Shown here one piece after another: positions 8,520 through 16,361 of a DNA stretch of 18,370 nucleotides. The first letter of the stretch is position 1; every line of letters starts with the position of its first letter. Made by a program: the position numbers and the translations under genes. The notes beneath the pieces were generated by a model. It did no database searches. It was not told where the DNA came from and saw only the letters and a program-made list of their open reading frames with translations. This DNA is from Gammaproteobacteria bacterium (GTDB taxonomy: Bacteria; Pseudomonadota; Gammaproteobacteria; Nitrosococcales; Methylophagaceae): contig QNEY01000009.1 of assembly GCA_003645385.1 (NCBI GenBank), positions 1 through 18,370 of the forward strand, in the 5' to 3' direction.

Positions 8520-9365
8520 ATGAATATGACTGATAAAATCTCACGCTCAGAATATGAACGTTTTAAACATTTCCTGGAACAGGCATGTGGAATCACCTTG
8601 GGTGAAGGTAAGCAGTATCTAATTGTTAGCAGGTTGACGAGATTACTACGAGAGGAAAAGATTGCCTCTTTCACGGAATTGTTGACTGCGATTGAGCGTC
8701 ATAATCCTCGCCATATACGTGATGCAGTTGTTGATGCGATGACTACAAATGAGACATCGTGGTTTCGTGATAGTAGTCCGTTTGAAATATTGGAAAATGT
8801 TGTTTTCCCTGAAATTGATAAAAAAGGTAAACATCAATGCCGTATTTGGTCATCAGCATGTTCATCTGGCCAAGAACCTTATACTATCAGCATTACTTTG
8901 AGTGAATATTTAAAATCATCCCAAACACCAAATGGTGGTTTGGCAAACTCTCAAATTGTGGCAACTGATATCTCTGCTAGTATGCTGGCTGAGGCTAAAC
9001 AAGCAGAATATGAAGAAGCTATTTTAGGTCGTGGTTTATCACAGCAACGTAAACAGCAGTTCTTCCAACATACTGGTGGACGATGGAAGGTAGTGGAAGA
9101 AATTAAACGAAGAGTGAGATTTAGTGAACAAAATTTACTGTTGCCCTATGCACCATTAGGTAAGTTTGACATCATATTTTGTCGAAATGTATTAATTTAT
9201 TTTGCTGTAGATCGCAAGACTGATATTTTGAATCGTATGGCACAGGCACTCAATCCTGGTGGATATCTGTTCCTTGGTGCATCAGAAACTATTACAGGAT
9301 ATTCTGATGCCTTTGATATGGTACGTAGCCCACCATATGGTGTGTTTTATCGACTGAGAAGCTAA
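8520..9365 (+). CDS. cheR: CheR-type protein-glutamate O-methyltransferase
   Basis: This 281-residue protein is a SAM-dependent methyltransferase of the CheR family, which adds methyl groups to glutamates in chemoreceptor signalling helices. The N-terminal helical CheR domain (about 8-75) is followed by TNETSWFRD (76-84), the SAM-binding motif SACSSGQEP (112-120), the acidic ATDIS (Asp150) and CRNVLIYF (221-228). In the beta-subdomain the loop HTGGRWKV (184-191) looks three residues shorter than the Salmonella loop that binds the receptor NWETF tail, pointing to the pentapeptide-independent class. No cheA, cheB, cheW or receptor gene lies in the window. The ATG at 8520 has no good ribosome site; Met3 at 8526 is an alternative. 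The stop overlaps the convergent DUF4126 stop by 4 bp. Confidence 0.92.
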   Translation: MNMTDKISRSEYERFKHFLEQACGITLGEGKQYLIVSRLTRLLREEKIASFTELLTAIERHNPRHIRDAVVDAMTTNETSWFRDSSPFEILENVVFPEIDKKGKHQCRIWSSACSSGQEPYTISITLSEYLKSSQTPNGGLANSQIVATDISASMLAEAKQAEYEEAILGRGLSQQRKQQFFQHTGGRWKVVEEIKRRVRFSEQNLLLPYAPLGKFDIIFCRNVLIYFAVDRKTDILNRMAQALNPGGYLFLGASETITGYSDAFDMVRSPPYGVFYRLRS

Positions 9366-10027
9366 GTTTCGATTTGTTCGCTTTTATTATTTTGTAGCGA
9401 CTGTGTGTCGATGCTAACTGCTGGCGGTGGTTCACACAATCCAAACCAGCTACCGATTGTGCGAGAAAGGCGTTTAATTAATCGCCATAACCGTGGTAAA
9501 ACCCATATCATTACTAATATAAAGATGAACAGTCCAATAATAAACAACACCGGGTGATAAAGTGCAGCCCATAATCCACCAATAACTAATAAGTCTTCAC
9601 TAATAGATGCAGTCCAATTAGTAACTGGTTCAGGAGAAGTATTAATTAATAAGCGAGTACCTGCTTTGGTGGCATGACTTCCAGCAGCTAAGGACCCACC
9701 TAATAAAGCTGCAGTTAAGGCAACGGCTGGTGTTACATCTCCGACGGCACTTGAAGCCAGCATGGCGCCAGCAGGGATACGGATAAAGGTATGAACTGCA
9801 TCCCAGCCTGAATCTACGCCAGGTATTTTGTCAGTAAAGAATTCAACACAATACATGAATCCTGCAGCAGTCATTACCATGGGATTAGAAAGTACATCTA
9901 ACTCTGTAGGTAGAGCAATATTGCCAGTTGTACCCATGTAACCAAGCATAAATATGGTTGCATAAAGGTTTATTCCACTAGCCCAAGCAGCACCCATACT
10001 GAGTGCGATGATACTGACTGCATCCAT
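9362..10027 (-). CDS. DUF4126 family membrane protein
   Basis: This 221-residue integral membrane protein has the DUF4126 look: a start with SIIALSMGAAWASGINLYAT, a central PGVDSGWDAVHTFIRIPAG segment, and small-residue-rich helices. Likely membrane segments are near residues 5-30, 84-116 and 143-178, with a weaker one near 47-63. A basic WRLIKRLSRT stretch follows the last segment, then a polar tail. The function of the family is not known. The ATG at 10027 is chosen because GGAGG lies exactly 8 nt upstream; the longer TTG start at 10042 would put that ribosome site inside the gene. It diverges from the Nif3-like gene (58 bp apart) and converges on cheR with a 4-bp stop overlap, so it is probably a single-gene transcript. 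Confidence 0.82.
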   Translation of the reverse strand: MDAVSIIALSMGAAWASGINLYATIFMLGYMGTTGNIALPTELDVLSNPMVMTAAGFMYCVEFFTDKIPGVDSGWDAVHTFIRIPAGAMLASSAVGDVTPAVALTAALLGGSLAAGSHATKAGTRLLINTSPEPVTNWTASISEDLLVIGGLWAALYHPVLFIIGLFIFILVMIWVLPRLWRLIKRLSRTIGSWFGLCEPPPAVSIDTQSLQNNKSEQIET

Positions 10028-10054
10028 TTGTTTTGCCTCCAATTTTGTTATAGT
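10028..10054 (+). promoter_or_regulatory. Weak candidate promoter for the Nif3-led gene cluster
   Basis: TTGTTT (10028-10033) and TATAGT (10049-10054, 5 of 6) are 15 bp apart in the 58-bp divergent gap before the Nif3-like gene. The spacer is short and the -35 mediocre. If real, it would give a leader of about 25 nt and would overlap the DUF4126 ribosome-binding site on the other strand. Confidence 0.2.
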
Positions 10055-10085
10055 GACAGCATTATTAACTGTCGGAACTATTGTG

Positions 10086-10844
10086 ATGATAACCCGAACT
10101 GAGTGTCTGTCCTACCTTGAGACCTTATTGGAACCAGGTCGGTTCCATGATTATTGTCCAAATGGTTTGCAAGTTGCCGGTAGTGAACAGATAAATAATT
10201 TGGTTACAGGAGTGACAGCAAGTCAGGCATTGCTTGATGCGGCACTAGATTTTGGAGCTGATACCATATTAGTTCATCATGGTTATTTTTGGCGAGGTGA
10301 AGATCCCCGTGTGATAGGTATTAAACAGCGTCGTTTGAAACAACTATTAGTAAATGATATAAATTTAATTGCTTATCATTTACCAATCGATGCTCATGCT
10401 ACTTTGGGCAATAATGCTCAATTAGCAAAACTGCTTGAATTAGAAGTTGATGGACGTATCTCTGGCACTGGTGACCCAGTGATTGCATTGTGTGGTTGTT
10501 TGGCAGAACCCAAAACTGTACCTGAATTTGCTGATCAGCTCCGACAAGCTCTAGGGCGAGAACCTTTGATCATACAAGCTCATGATCGGCCCATTAATAC
10601 TATTGGTTGGTGTAGCGGTGCAGCACAGGATTATATTGAACAAGCAGCCGATCTTGGGCTTGATGCATTTTTGAGTGGGGAAATTTCTGAGCAGACAGTT
10701 CACCTGGCACGCGAATTAGGCATTAATTATTTTGCTGCCGGACATCATGCCACCGAACGTTATGGTGTAAAGGCTGTAGGTGAACATCTTGCTGAGAAAT
10801 TTGATTTGGAATATCAATTTATCGATATTGATAATCCGGTTTAA
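10086..10844 (+). CDS. Nif3-like dinuclear metal centre protein (YbgI family)
   Basis: The protein has 252 residues, close to E. coli YbgI. The family forms toroidal hexamers with two metal ions per subunit. The expected ligands are present: His64-His65 in VHHGYFW, Asp102 in LPIDAH, and His220 and Glu224 in AGHHATERYG. The conserved opening LxPGRFxDYxPNGLQV follows the start. The true molecular role is unresolved; a link to GTP cyclohydrolase I-type activity is an old annotation only. The ATG at 10086 is chosen over an upstream in-frame start at 10008 because the extra 26 residues match nothing in the family and would overlap the divergent DUF4126 gene; a weak GGA lies 9 nt before it. It is the first gene of a long plus-strand cluster, with 45 bp to YihY. 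Confidence 0.9.
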   Translation: MITRTECLSYLETLLEPGRFHDYCPNGLQVAGSEQINNLVTGVTASQALLDAALDFGADTILVHHGYFWRGEDPRVIGIKQRRLKQLLVNDINLIAYHLPIDAHATLGNNAQLAKLLELEVDGRISGTGDPVIALCGCLAEPKTVPEFADQLRQALGREPLIIQAHDRPINTIGWCSGAAQDYIEQAADLGLDAFLSGEISEQTVHLARELGINYFAAGHHATERYGVKAVGEHLAEKFDLEYQFIDIDNPV

Positions 10845-10889
10845 GATACATGACAGATGGAAAATGTTTTCTAATGAAACAAGGTAGTT

Positions 10890-12227
10890 ATGATTGATCT
10901 AATAGCAAGAATAAAAAACTTTTTTTTAGTCACTTTATGGCAGGACTTACCAGAGCAAACGAACGTTATTTGGCGCTGGCTGATAAATAGTTTGCGAGTG
11001 ACATATATTATGATTCGCGAACTTGCGAGTGGTCAGCTCAATCTCCGAGCCATGAGTCTAGTATTTACGACATTACTCTCCTTGGTACCACTAATTGCCG
11101 TTGCATTTTCAGTTCTTAAAGCATTTGGTGTACATAATCAGATTGAACCAGCATTATTACAGATGTTGGAACCTTTGGGTCCCCAAGGAGTTGAAATTAC
11201 CCACAATATCATCGGGTTTGTACAAAATGTAAAAGTGGGAGTGCTTGGGTCTTTAGGACTAGCGATATTGTTCTACACAATTATTGCTTTGATTCAGAAA
11301 ATTGAAAATGCATTTAATTATGTTTGGCGGGTTAAGCAGGCAAGAACTCTGGCACGTCGGTTTACGGACTATTTAAGTGTGGTAATGATTGGGCCAGTAT
11401 TGGTGTTTACCGCTTTAGGTATCACTGCAACGGTGATGACTCATTCTGTAGTACAGACACTTCAGGCGATAGAACCCTTTGGCACTCTTATCCTATTGGT
11501 AGGCAAACTATTGCCTTATTTGATGATCATTGTTGCGTTTACTTTTTTGTATAAATTTATTCCTAATACACGAGTTAAGTTAATGCCAGCTTTGGTTGGT
11601 GCTACGGTTGCTGGTGTGTTGTGGGTGACAGTAGGTAAGGTATTTGCAATTTTTGTTGCTTCATCTACGAACTATACTGCGATTTATTCAAGCTTTGCTA
11701 TTTTATTCTTTTTTATGATTTGGCTTTATTTGGGTTGGCTTATTTTGTTGACCGGATCTCAAGTAGCATTTTATTTACAACATCCAGCTCTTGTTCAATT
11801 AGAAGATCGTCAGTTTGTGTTGAGTCCTCGTTTGCGTGAAAAAGAAGGATTGTGGTTGATGATGGTTATTGCTCGTCAGTTTCACAACCAACAACCAGCA
11901 TTAAACGTACAGCAGTTGGAGGTTAAAACTGAGCTGAGTTCTGATAGCGTACAAGAACTATTATCTATGTTAGTAAAAGCTGGCTTGTTAGTAGAATTGG
12001 TCGGTGACAATACGTGCTATGTTCCAGGACAAGATATTGCAGAGATAAAAATCCATACCATTCTTAATAGCCTGAGATGTGCTGAGGAAGTAGATGTCAT
12101 AACAGTTGATATTGCTACTGAACCCGTAATAGAACAGTTGTTTCAACGATTAGATGAGGCACAAGAAAAAGTGTTGTCTAATCTAAGTTTGCGTGATTTA
12201 GTAGTGGACCAACTTGGTAATGAGTAA
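10890..12227 (+). CDS. YihY/BrkB family inner-membrane protein with C-terminal winged helix
   Basis: This 445-residue protein is of the YihY/BrkB family, once mis-annotated as ribonuclease BN. Six hydrophobic segments are visible near 55-77, 117-138, 162-184, 197-224, 234-257 and 266-295. Family hallmarks include RAMSLVFTTLLSLVPL, the IEnAfNyVWRV segment after helix 2 and the SSFAxLxxFMIWLYLxWxIxLxGxQ stretch in helix 6. Residues about 317-385 form a soluble domain that reads like an Rrf2-type winged helix (LxVQQLEVKTELSSDSVQELLSMLVKAGLL in outline), a feature of the longer members. The role is uncertain; transport of lipids or other compounds has been suggested. AAGG lies 5 nt before ATG 10890. 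Its end overlaps coaBC by 8 bp, implying translational coupling. Confidence 0.88.
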   Translation: MIDLIARIKNFFLVTLWQDLPEQTNVIWRWLINSLRVTYIMIRELASGQLNLRAMSLVFTTLLSLVPLIAVAFSVLKAFGVHNQIEPALLQMLEPLGPQGVEITHNIIGFVQNVKVGVLGSLGLAILFYTIIALIQKIENAFNYVWRVKQARTLARRFTDYLSVVMIGPVLVFTALGITATVMTHSVVQTLQAIEPFGTLILLVGKLLPYLMIIVAFTFLYKFIPNTRVKLMPALVGATVAGVLWVTVGKVFAIFVASSTNYTAIYSSFAILFFFMIWLYLGWLILLTGSQVAFYLQHPALVQLEDRQFVLSPRLREKEGLWLMMVIARQFHNQQPALNVQQLEVKTELSSDSVQELLSMLVKAGLLVELVGDNTCYVPGQDIAEIKIHTILNSLRCAEEVDVITVDIATEPVIEQLFQRLDEAQEKVLSNLSLRDLVVDQLGNE

Positions 12228-13443
12228 TAAGTTACTTATCAATAAAAATATAGTCTTAGGGGTTACAGGTAGCATTGCTGCATACAAATCTGCTGATTTA
12301 GTTCGCCGTTTGCGTGAAGCAGGAGCTGAAGTTAGAGTGGTGATGACCAAAGCTGCTTGTGAGTTTATTACACCTTTAACGTTGCAAACATTGAGTGGTC
12401 AGCCAGTAGCAATTGAACTACTAGATGCGGATCAAGAATCTGCCATGGGACATATTAAGTTAGCACGTTGGGCTGATTGGATTCTCATTGCGCCGGCGAG
12501 TGCTGATTTGATTGCCAGATTAGTCCACGGAAGGACAAATGATTTGTTATCTGCGTTATGTTTAGCAAGTGAGTCCCCACTTGCAATAGCACCAGCGATG
12601 AATAATAAAATGTGGGAGAATAAGGCAACACAAGAAAATGTGGAAATATTAACTGCTAGAGGTGTCCAGATCTTAGGTCCTGCAAGTGGTGGTCAAGCTT
12701 GTGGTGAACAAGGTGAGGGTCGATTGTTAGAGCCTACAAACATTGTTCAGGAGCTGGCAAGATTAGTGGTCCCTGGAAAATTACAAACAAAAAAAGTTGT
12801 TATTACTGCTGGGCCAACTTATGAACATCTCGATCCGGTGCGATATATTGGTAACAAAAGTTCGGGGAAAATGGGGTTTGCTGTAGCCAAGGCGGCTAGA
12901 GAAGCAGGTGCGGAGGTTATTTTAATTTCTGGGCCAGTGCACTTGACCACGCCGGCAGGAGTCCAACGCATTGATGTCGAATCTGCACAACAAATGTATG
13001 ATGCAGTAATGGAATCACTAGGGTCGAGTAATATATTTATTGCCTGTGCGGCGGTGGCAGATTATCGACCAAAACAGGTTGAAGATAGTAAAATAAAGAA
13101 AAGCCAACATGATCAGTTACAATTAAATCTGACTTCTACAGTGGATATTCTGTCAGCAGTAGTGAATCAGGAAAACAAGCCATTCACGGTTGGATTTGCA
13201 GCAGAAACTGAGCGGGTAATAGACTATGCTCAGGACAAACTGCACCGGAAAAATTTAGATATGATTGCTGCTAACAAAGTTGGTAAAGGCATTGGTTTTG
13301 AGGTCGATGAAAATGCTTTGCATGTATTCTGGCCACAAGGATCACAGAAATTACCATTGGCATCAAAAACACAATTGGCACGAAATTTAATGACACTTAT
13401 TATTGAGCAATATTATGCAAAAAATTCAACTCAAAATTCTTGA
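12220..13443 (+). CDS. coaBC: Bifunctional CoaBC (phosphopantothenoylcysteine synthetase/decarboxylase)
   Basis: CoaBC carries out two consecutive steps of coenzyme A synthesis: CTP-dependent joining of 4'-phosphopantothenate to cysteine, then FMN-dependent decarboxylation to 4'-phosphopantetheine. The 407 residues have the flavoprotein CoaC domain first: GSIAAYK (17-23), active His78, PAMNNKMW with Asn128, and Cys161 in the GQACGEQG loop. These sit three residues after the known E. coli positions. The CoaB domain follows, with GPTYEHLDPVRYIGNKSSGKMG split around Asn212, then AAVADYRPK and the SKIKK lysines. The ATG at 12220 overlaps the YihY stop by 8 bp; a TTG at 12214 is less likely. The end overlaps dut by 29 bp. 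Confidence 0.97.
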   Translation: MSNKLLINKNIVLGVTGSIAAYKSADLVRRLREAGAEVRVVMTKAACEFITPLTLQTLSGQPVAIELLDADQESAMGHIKLARWADWILIAPASADLIARLVHGRTNDLLSALCLASESPLAIAPAMNNKMWENKATQENVEILTARGVQILGPASGGQACGEQGEGRLLEPTNIVQELARLVVPGKLQTKKVVITAGPTYEHLDPVRYIGNKSSGKMGFAVAKAAREAGAEVILISGPVHLTTPAGVQRIDVESAQQMYDAVMESLGSSNIFIACAAVADYRPKQVEDSKIKKSQHDQLQLNLTSTVDILSAVVNQENKPFTVGFAAETERVIDYAQDKLHRKNLDMIAANKVGKGIGFEVDENALHVFWPQGSQKLPLASKTQLARNLMTLIIEQYYAKNSTQNS

Positions 13444-13870
13444 TTCACGTTTAGGCGAGACAATTGAATTACCCGACTATGCTACAACAGGTTCTGCAGG
13501 CTTAGATTTGCGAGCATGCCTGGATGAAGATATATCATTAGCACCTGGTCAAACAGTATTGATTCCAACTGGACTGGCCATTCATATTGATGACCCTTCT
13601 CTTGCTGCAGTATTGTTACCACGTTCAGGTTTGGGCCATAAACACGGTATAGTGTTAGGAAACTTAGTCGGCTTGATTGATAGTGATTATCAAGGTCAGG
13701 TATTTGTGTCATGCTGGAACCGAAGCCAAACACCATTTGAAATAGTGATCGGTGAACGTATAGCTCAAATGGTATTTGTTCCTGTTGTTCAGGTTGGATT
13801 TGAGCAGGTAGAAGAGTTTACTAGTTCAGAGCGTGGTACAGGTGGCTTTGGACATACAGGGCGACATTGA
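13415..13870 (+). CDS. dut: dUTPase (deoxyuridine 5'-triphosphate nucleotidohydrolase)
   Basis: Dut is a homotrimeric enzyme that hydrolyses dUTP to dUMP and pyrophosphate, keeping uracil out of DNA and feeding thymidylate synthesis. All five motifs are present in 151 residues: AGLDLRA (28-34), PRSGLGHKHG (69-78), GLIDSDYQG (86-94) with the catalytic Asp91, GERIAQMV (113-120) and the C-terminal RGTGGFGHTG (140-149). The length equals the E. coli enzyme. The start is the ATG at 13415, which gives the typical M-x-K-I-x-x-K-I-L-D opening; the TTG at 13403 only adds four unmatched residues. The start lies inside the coaBC end, a coaBC-dut overlap of 29 bp that suggests coupled expression. Confidence 0.97.
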   Translation: MQKIQLKILDSRLGETIELPDYATTGSAGLDLRACLDEDISLAPGQTVLIPTGLAIHIDDPSLAAVLLPRSGLGHKHGIVLGNLVGLIDSDYQGQVFVSCWNRSQTPFEIVIGERIAQMVFVPVVQVGFEQVEEFTSSERGTGGFGHTGRH

Positions 13871-13898
13871 GAAGATGAGCTGTTAAAGGAATTAGGCA

Positions 13899-16355
13899 AT
13901 GCGTAATTTAGCAATTAAATTTGGAAGTAGTCCCATTGTGCTACTTACGCTGATAGTGAGTTGTGTCGCAGTGTTTGCCGGTTTCATCTGGCAATATCAA
14001 CAAATAAATAGTCAACAACAACAACAACAGACTTTAATACATCAGCAAACTGCAAAAATGATCAGTGGTGCTGTTGCAGCGCGGGTGCAGATTTGGAACA
14101 AGCAGGTAGTAGCAATAGCTAAGTCACCGCAATTGCCAAGCATTTTAGTTGGTAATGACCCAGATTTAATTGATTCACAGCAACAAACACTGTCGCACCT
14201 GATACCTGAAGCATATAAGGTCTGTCTAATTGCAGCCGATGTTGATGAGCCGAATGCAAACGCATGCATCCCAATCACTTTTGCAACCTTGAATAGTCTC
14301 CGCCAGGCCAAAAAAGAAGGCAGTGCCGCAATGGCAGTAATGCAAATAGGATCAGATGATGCACATTTATTATTAGCCAATAAAATTACTAATAATTTGG
14401 ATCAAGTTGTCGGTGTATTGGTTGTTGCGTTAAAACTAGATGTTGTGAAGGCGCTGCTATTAAATTCATATGGTTCTAATGGCTATATTGAGCTTCAACA
14501 AGGTAGTGGTAATGATGTGACAATTTTAGCTAGTCAGGGCGATGCTAAATGGAAAAAAGGCATGGCCAGTTTCCAGCAGGCTATAGGTAATAGTCACTGG
14601 CATATAGTCTATTGGTCGGGTAAACCAGTTACTGGAGCACCATTCCTACCAGTTTCATCGATTGTAGTATTGGTTATTTTCCTGATGTGGTTCTTGCGAG
14701 GGCTATGGCAACGTTATTTGATTAGGTGCGATGTAGGTACGCTAAGGGGACAATTGACAGATTTTAAAAATGGTACGTTAAAACCAAAATATCATTTGTC
14801 TTTTAATGCCTTGCAAGATGTTGTAGATGATATTCAAACTTTGGGTAGAGAAGAAGTTGCTACAACGCCAAGAAAGAAGGCAACAGCTGATCAAATTAAT
14901 AAAAAATTAGAACAAAATAAAAAAGAGAACCCAGCAGAGCTTGATATGCTCGAAGAACACATAGACATAGCTTCAAGTATATTCAAAGCTTATGACATCA
15001 GAGGCATTGTTGGACAAACATTAAATGAGCAAGTAATGACGATACTTGGTCAGGCGATTGGTAGTGAAGCACAGGAACAGGGGCAGACTCGTTTGACGAT
15101 TGGGCGTGATGGTCGCCAGTCTAGTCCAAAACTGACTGATGCTTTAATTGAAGGTATTTTGGCGAGTGGCTGTGGCGTGGTTAATATTGGTATGGTGCCA
15201 ACGCCAGTATTGTATTTTGCTTGTCATCAGCTAGATACTCAATCTGGTGTTATGGTAACTGGAAGTCATAACCCCGCTGATTATAATGGCTTGAAAATTG
15301 TGATAGCAGGTAAATCTTTAGCAGGCGATGACATACAGGCTCTTTATAGTCGTATAGAAAAGGGTAATCTTTTTGTAGGACAAGCCAGCAAGCATGAGGT
15401 TGATGTAGTTGATGATTATATTCAGCGAATAAGAAGTGATGTGGTGTTACCTCGGTCAATAAGTGTGGTTGTTGATTGCGGAAATGGTGTCGCTGGAGTA
15501 GTGGTACCTAAATTACTGACAGCACTGGGTTGTAATGTAACAGAGCTATATTGTGATGTTGATGGTAGCTTCCCGAATCATCATCCAAATCCGAGTGATC
15601 CACAAAATTTGCATGATCTAGCGACTGTGGTTCAGCAAAATGGTGCTGAGTTAGGGCTGGCTTTTGATGGTGATGGTGATCGTATCGGTGTGGTCGATGC
15701 GAATGGTAAGCCTATCTGGCCGGACCGTTTGATGAGTTTGTTTGCACAAGATGTATTATCACGTCAGCCCGGTTCGGTTGTGATCTATGATGTGAAGAGC
15801 ACTAACTTGTTGGGTGACGCAATTATGAGAGCTGGTGGTGAGGCATTGATGTGGAAATCTGGACATTCTGTAATAAAAAATAAAATGCAGGAAATGAATG
15901 CGCAGTTAGCAGGTGAGATGAGCGGACATATCTTCTTTAAAGAAAGGTGGTATGGTTTTGATGATGCTCAATACACGGCATGCCGATTACTAGAGTTATT
16001 GGCGAATGATCCTTTGGAGCGTACACCAACAGAAATATTTTCTGCGATTCCAGATCGCATCAATACACCTGAACTAGTAGTGGAAATGGCTGAAGGTGAA
16101 AGCCAGAACTTTATGCGGAAATTAACTGCTGAAGCACAGTTTTCTGGTGCAGAAATAACAACAATGGATGGTATTCGAGCTGATTATCCAAACGGCTGGG
16201 GCTTGGTTCGAGCATCAAATACTGTTCCAGGTTTAACTTTGAGATTTGAAGCGGATACTGAAGAAACTATGCAACAAATACAACAACAGTTTAAGCAGCA
16301 AATGCTAAAAATAAAACCTACATTAGAATTAACATTTTTAACGCTAGAAAAATAG
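13899..16355 (+). CDS. algC: Membrane-anchored phosphomannomutase/phosphoglucomutase (long AlgC type)
   Basis: The C-terminal 460 or so residues are an alpha-D-phosphohexomutase like Pseudomonas AlgC, which interconverts hexose 6- and 1-phosphates for LPS, exopolysaccharide and rhamnose precursors. The enzyme part begins SIFKAYDIRG (360-369) and has the phosphoserine loop TGSHNP with Ser456, the metal loop DGDGDR (590-595), the sugar loop GEMSGH (672-677) and the phosphate loop RASNT (771-775). Before it lie a TM helix (about 13-31), a roughly 220-residue periplasmic domain with Cys109 and Cys123, a second TM helix (about 254-272) and a charged linker (about 310-355). Long annotated AlgC forms with such an extension occur in pseudomonads. 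AAGGA is 8 nt before the ATG. An internal start before residue 355 giving a soluble enzyme cannot be excluded. Six base pairs separate it from argB. Confidence 0.94.
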   Translation: MRNLAIKFGSSPIVLLTLIVSCVAVFAGFIWQYQQINSQQQQQQTLIHQQTAKMISGAVAARVQIWNKQVVAIAKSPQLPSILVGNDPDLIDSQQQTLSHLIPEAYKVCLIAADVDEPNANACIPITFATLNSLRQAKKEGSAAMAVMQIGSDDAHLLLANKITNNLDQVVGVLVVALKLDVVKALLLNSYGSNGYIELQQGSGNDVTILASQGDAKWKKGMASFQQAIGNSHWHIVYWSGKPVTGAPFLPVSSIVVLVIFLMWFLRGLWQRYLIRCDVGTLRGQLTDFKNGTLKPKYHLSFNALQDVVDDIQTLGREEVATTPRKKATADQINKKLEQNKKENPAELDMLEEHIDIASSIFKAYDIRGIVGQTLNEQVMTILGQAIGSEAQEQGQTRLTIGRDGRQSSPKLTDALIEGILASGCGVVNIGMVPTPVLYFACHQLDTQSGVMVTGSHNPADYNGLKIVIAGKSLAGDDIQALYSRIEKGNLFVGQASKHEVDVVDDYIQRIRSDVVLPRSISVVVDCGNGVAGVVVPKLLTALGCNVTELYCDVDGSFPNHHPNPSDPQNLHDLATVVQQNGAELGLAFDGDGDRIGVVDANGKPIWPDRLMSLFAQDVLSRQPGSVVIYDVKSTNLLGDAIMRAGGEALMWKSGHSVIKNKMQEMNAQLAGEMSGHIFFKERWYGFDDAQYTACRLLELLANDPLERTPTEIFSAIPDRINTPELVVEMAEGESQNFMRKLTAEAQFSGAEITTMDGIRADYPNGWGLVRASNTVPGLTLRFEADTEETMQQIQQQFKQQMLKIKPTLELTFLTLEK
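14013..14030 (+). repeat. CAA trinucleotide run encoding a Gln tract
   Basis: Five CAA codons plus CAG encode six glutamines (residues 39-44 of the long AlgC) right after the first TM helix. The run is in frame, so slippage by whole repeats would change only the length of the tract. Confidence 0.7.
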
Positions 16356-16361
16356 AAAATT

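Noticed and set aside
10008..10085. 26-residue N-terminal extension of the Nif3-like protein
   Set aside because: It is hydrophobic by chance, matches no family N-terminus and would overlap the divergent DUF4126 start region.
13482..13736. Minus-strand open frame inside dut
   Set aside because: It is a shadow of a highly conserved gene, with no ribosome site and no recognisable motif.
14042..14380. Cys-rich minus-strand open frame of 112 codons inside algC
   Set aside because: It lies opposite the periplasmic domain of algC, lacks a ribosome site, and its composition is that of an antisense shadow.
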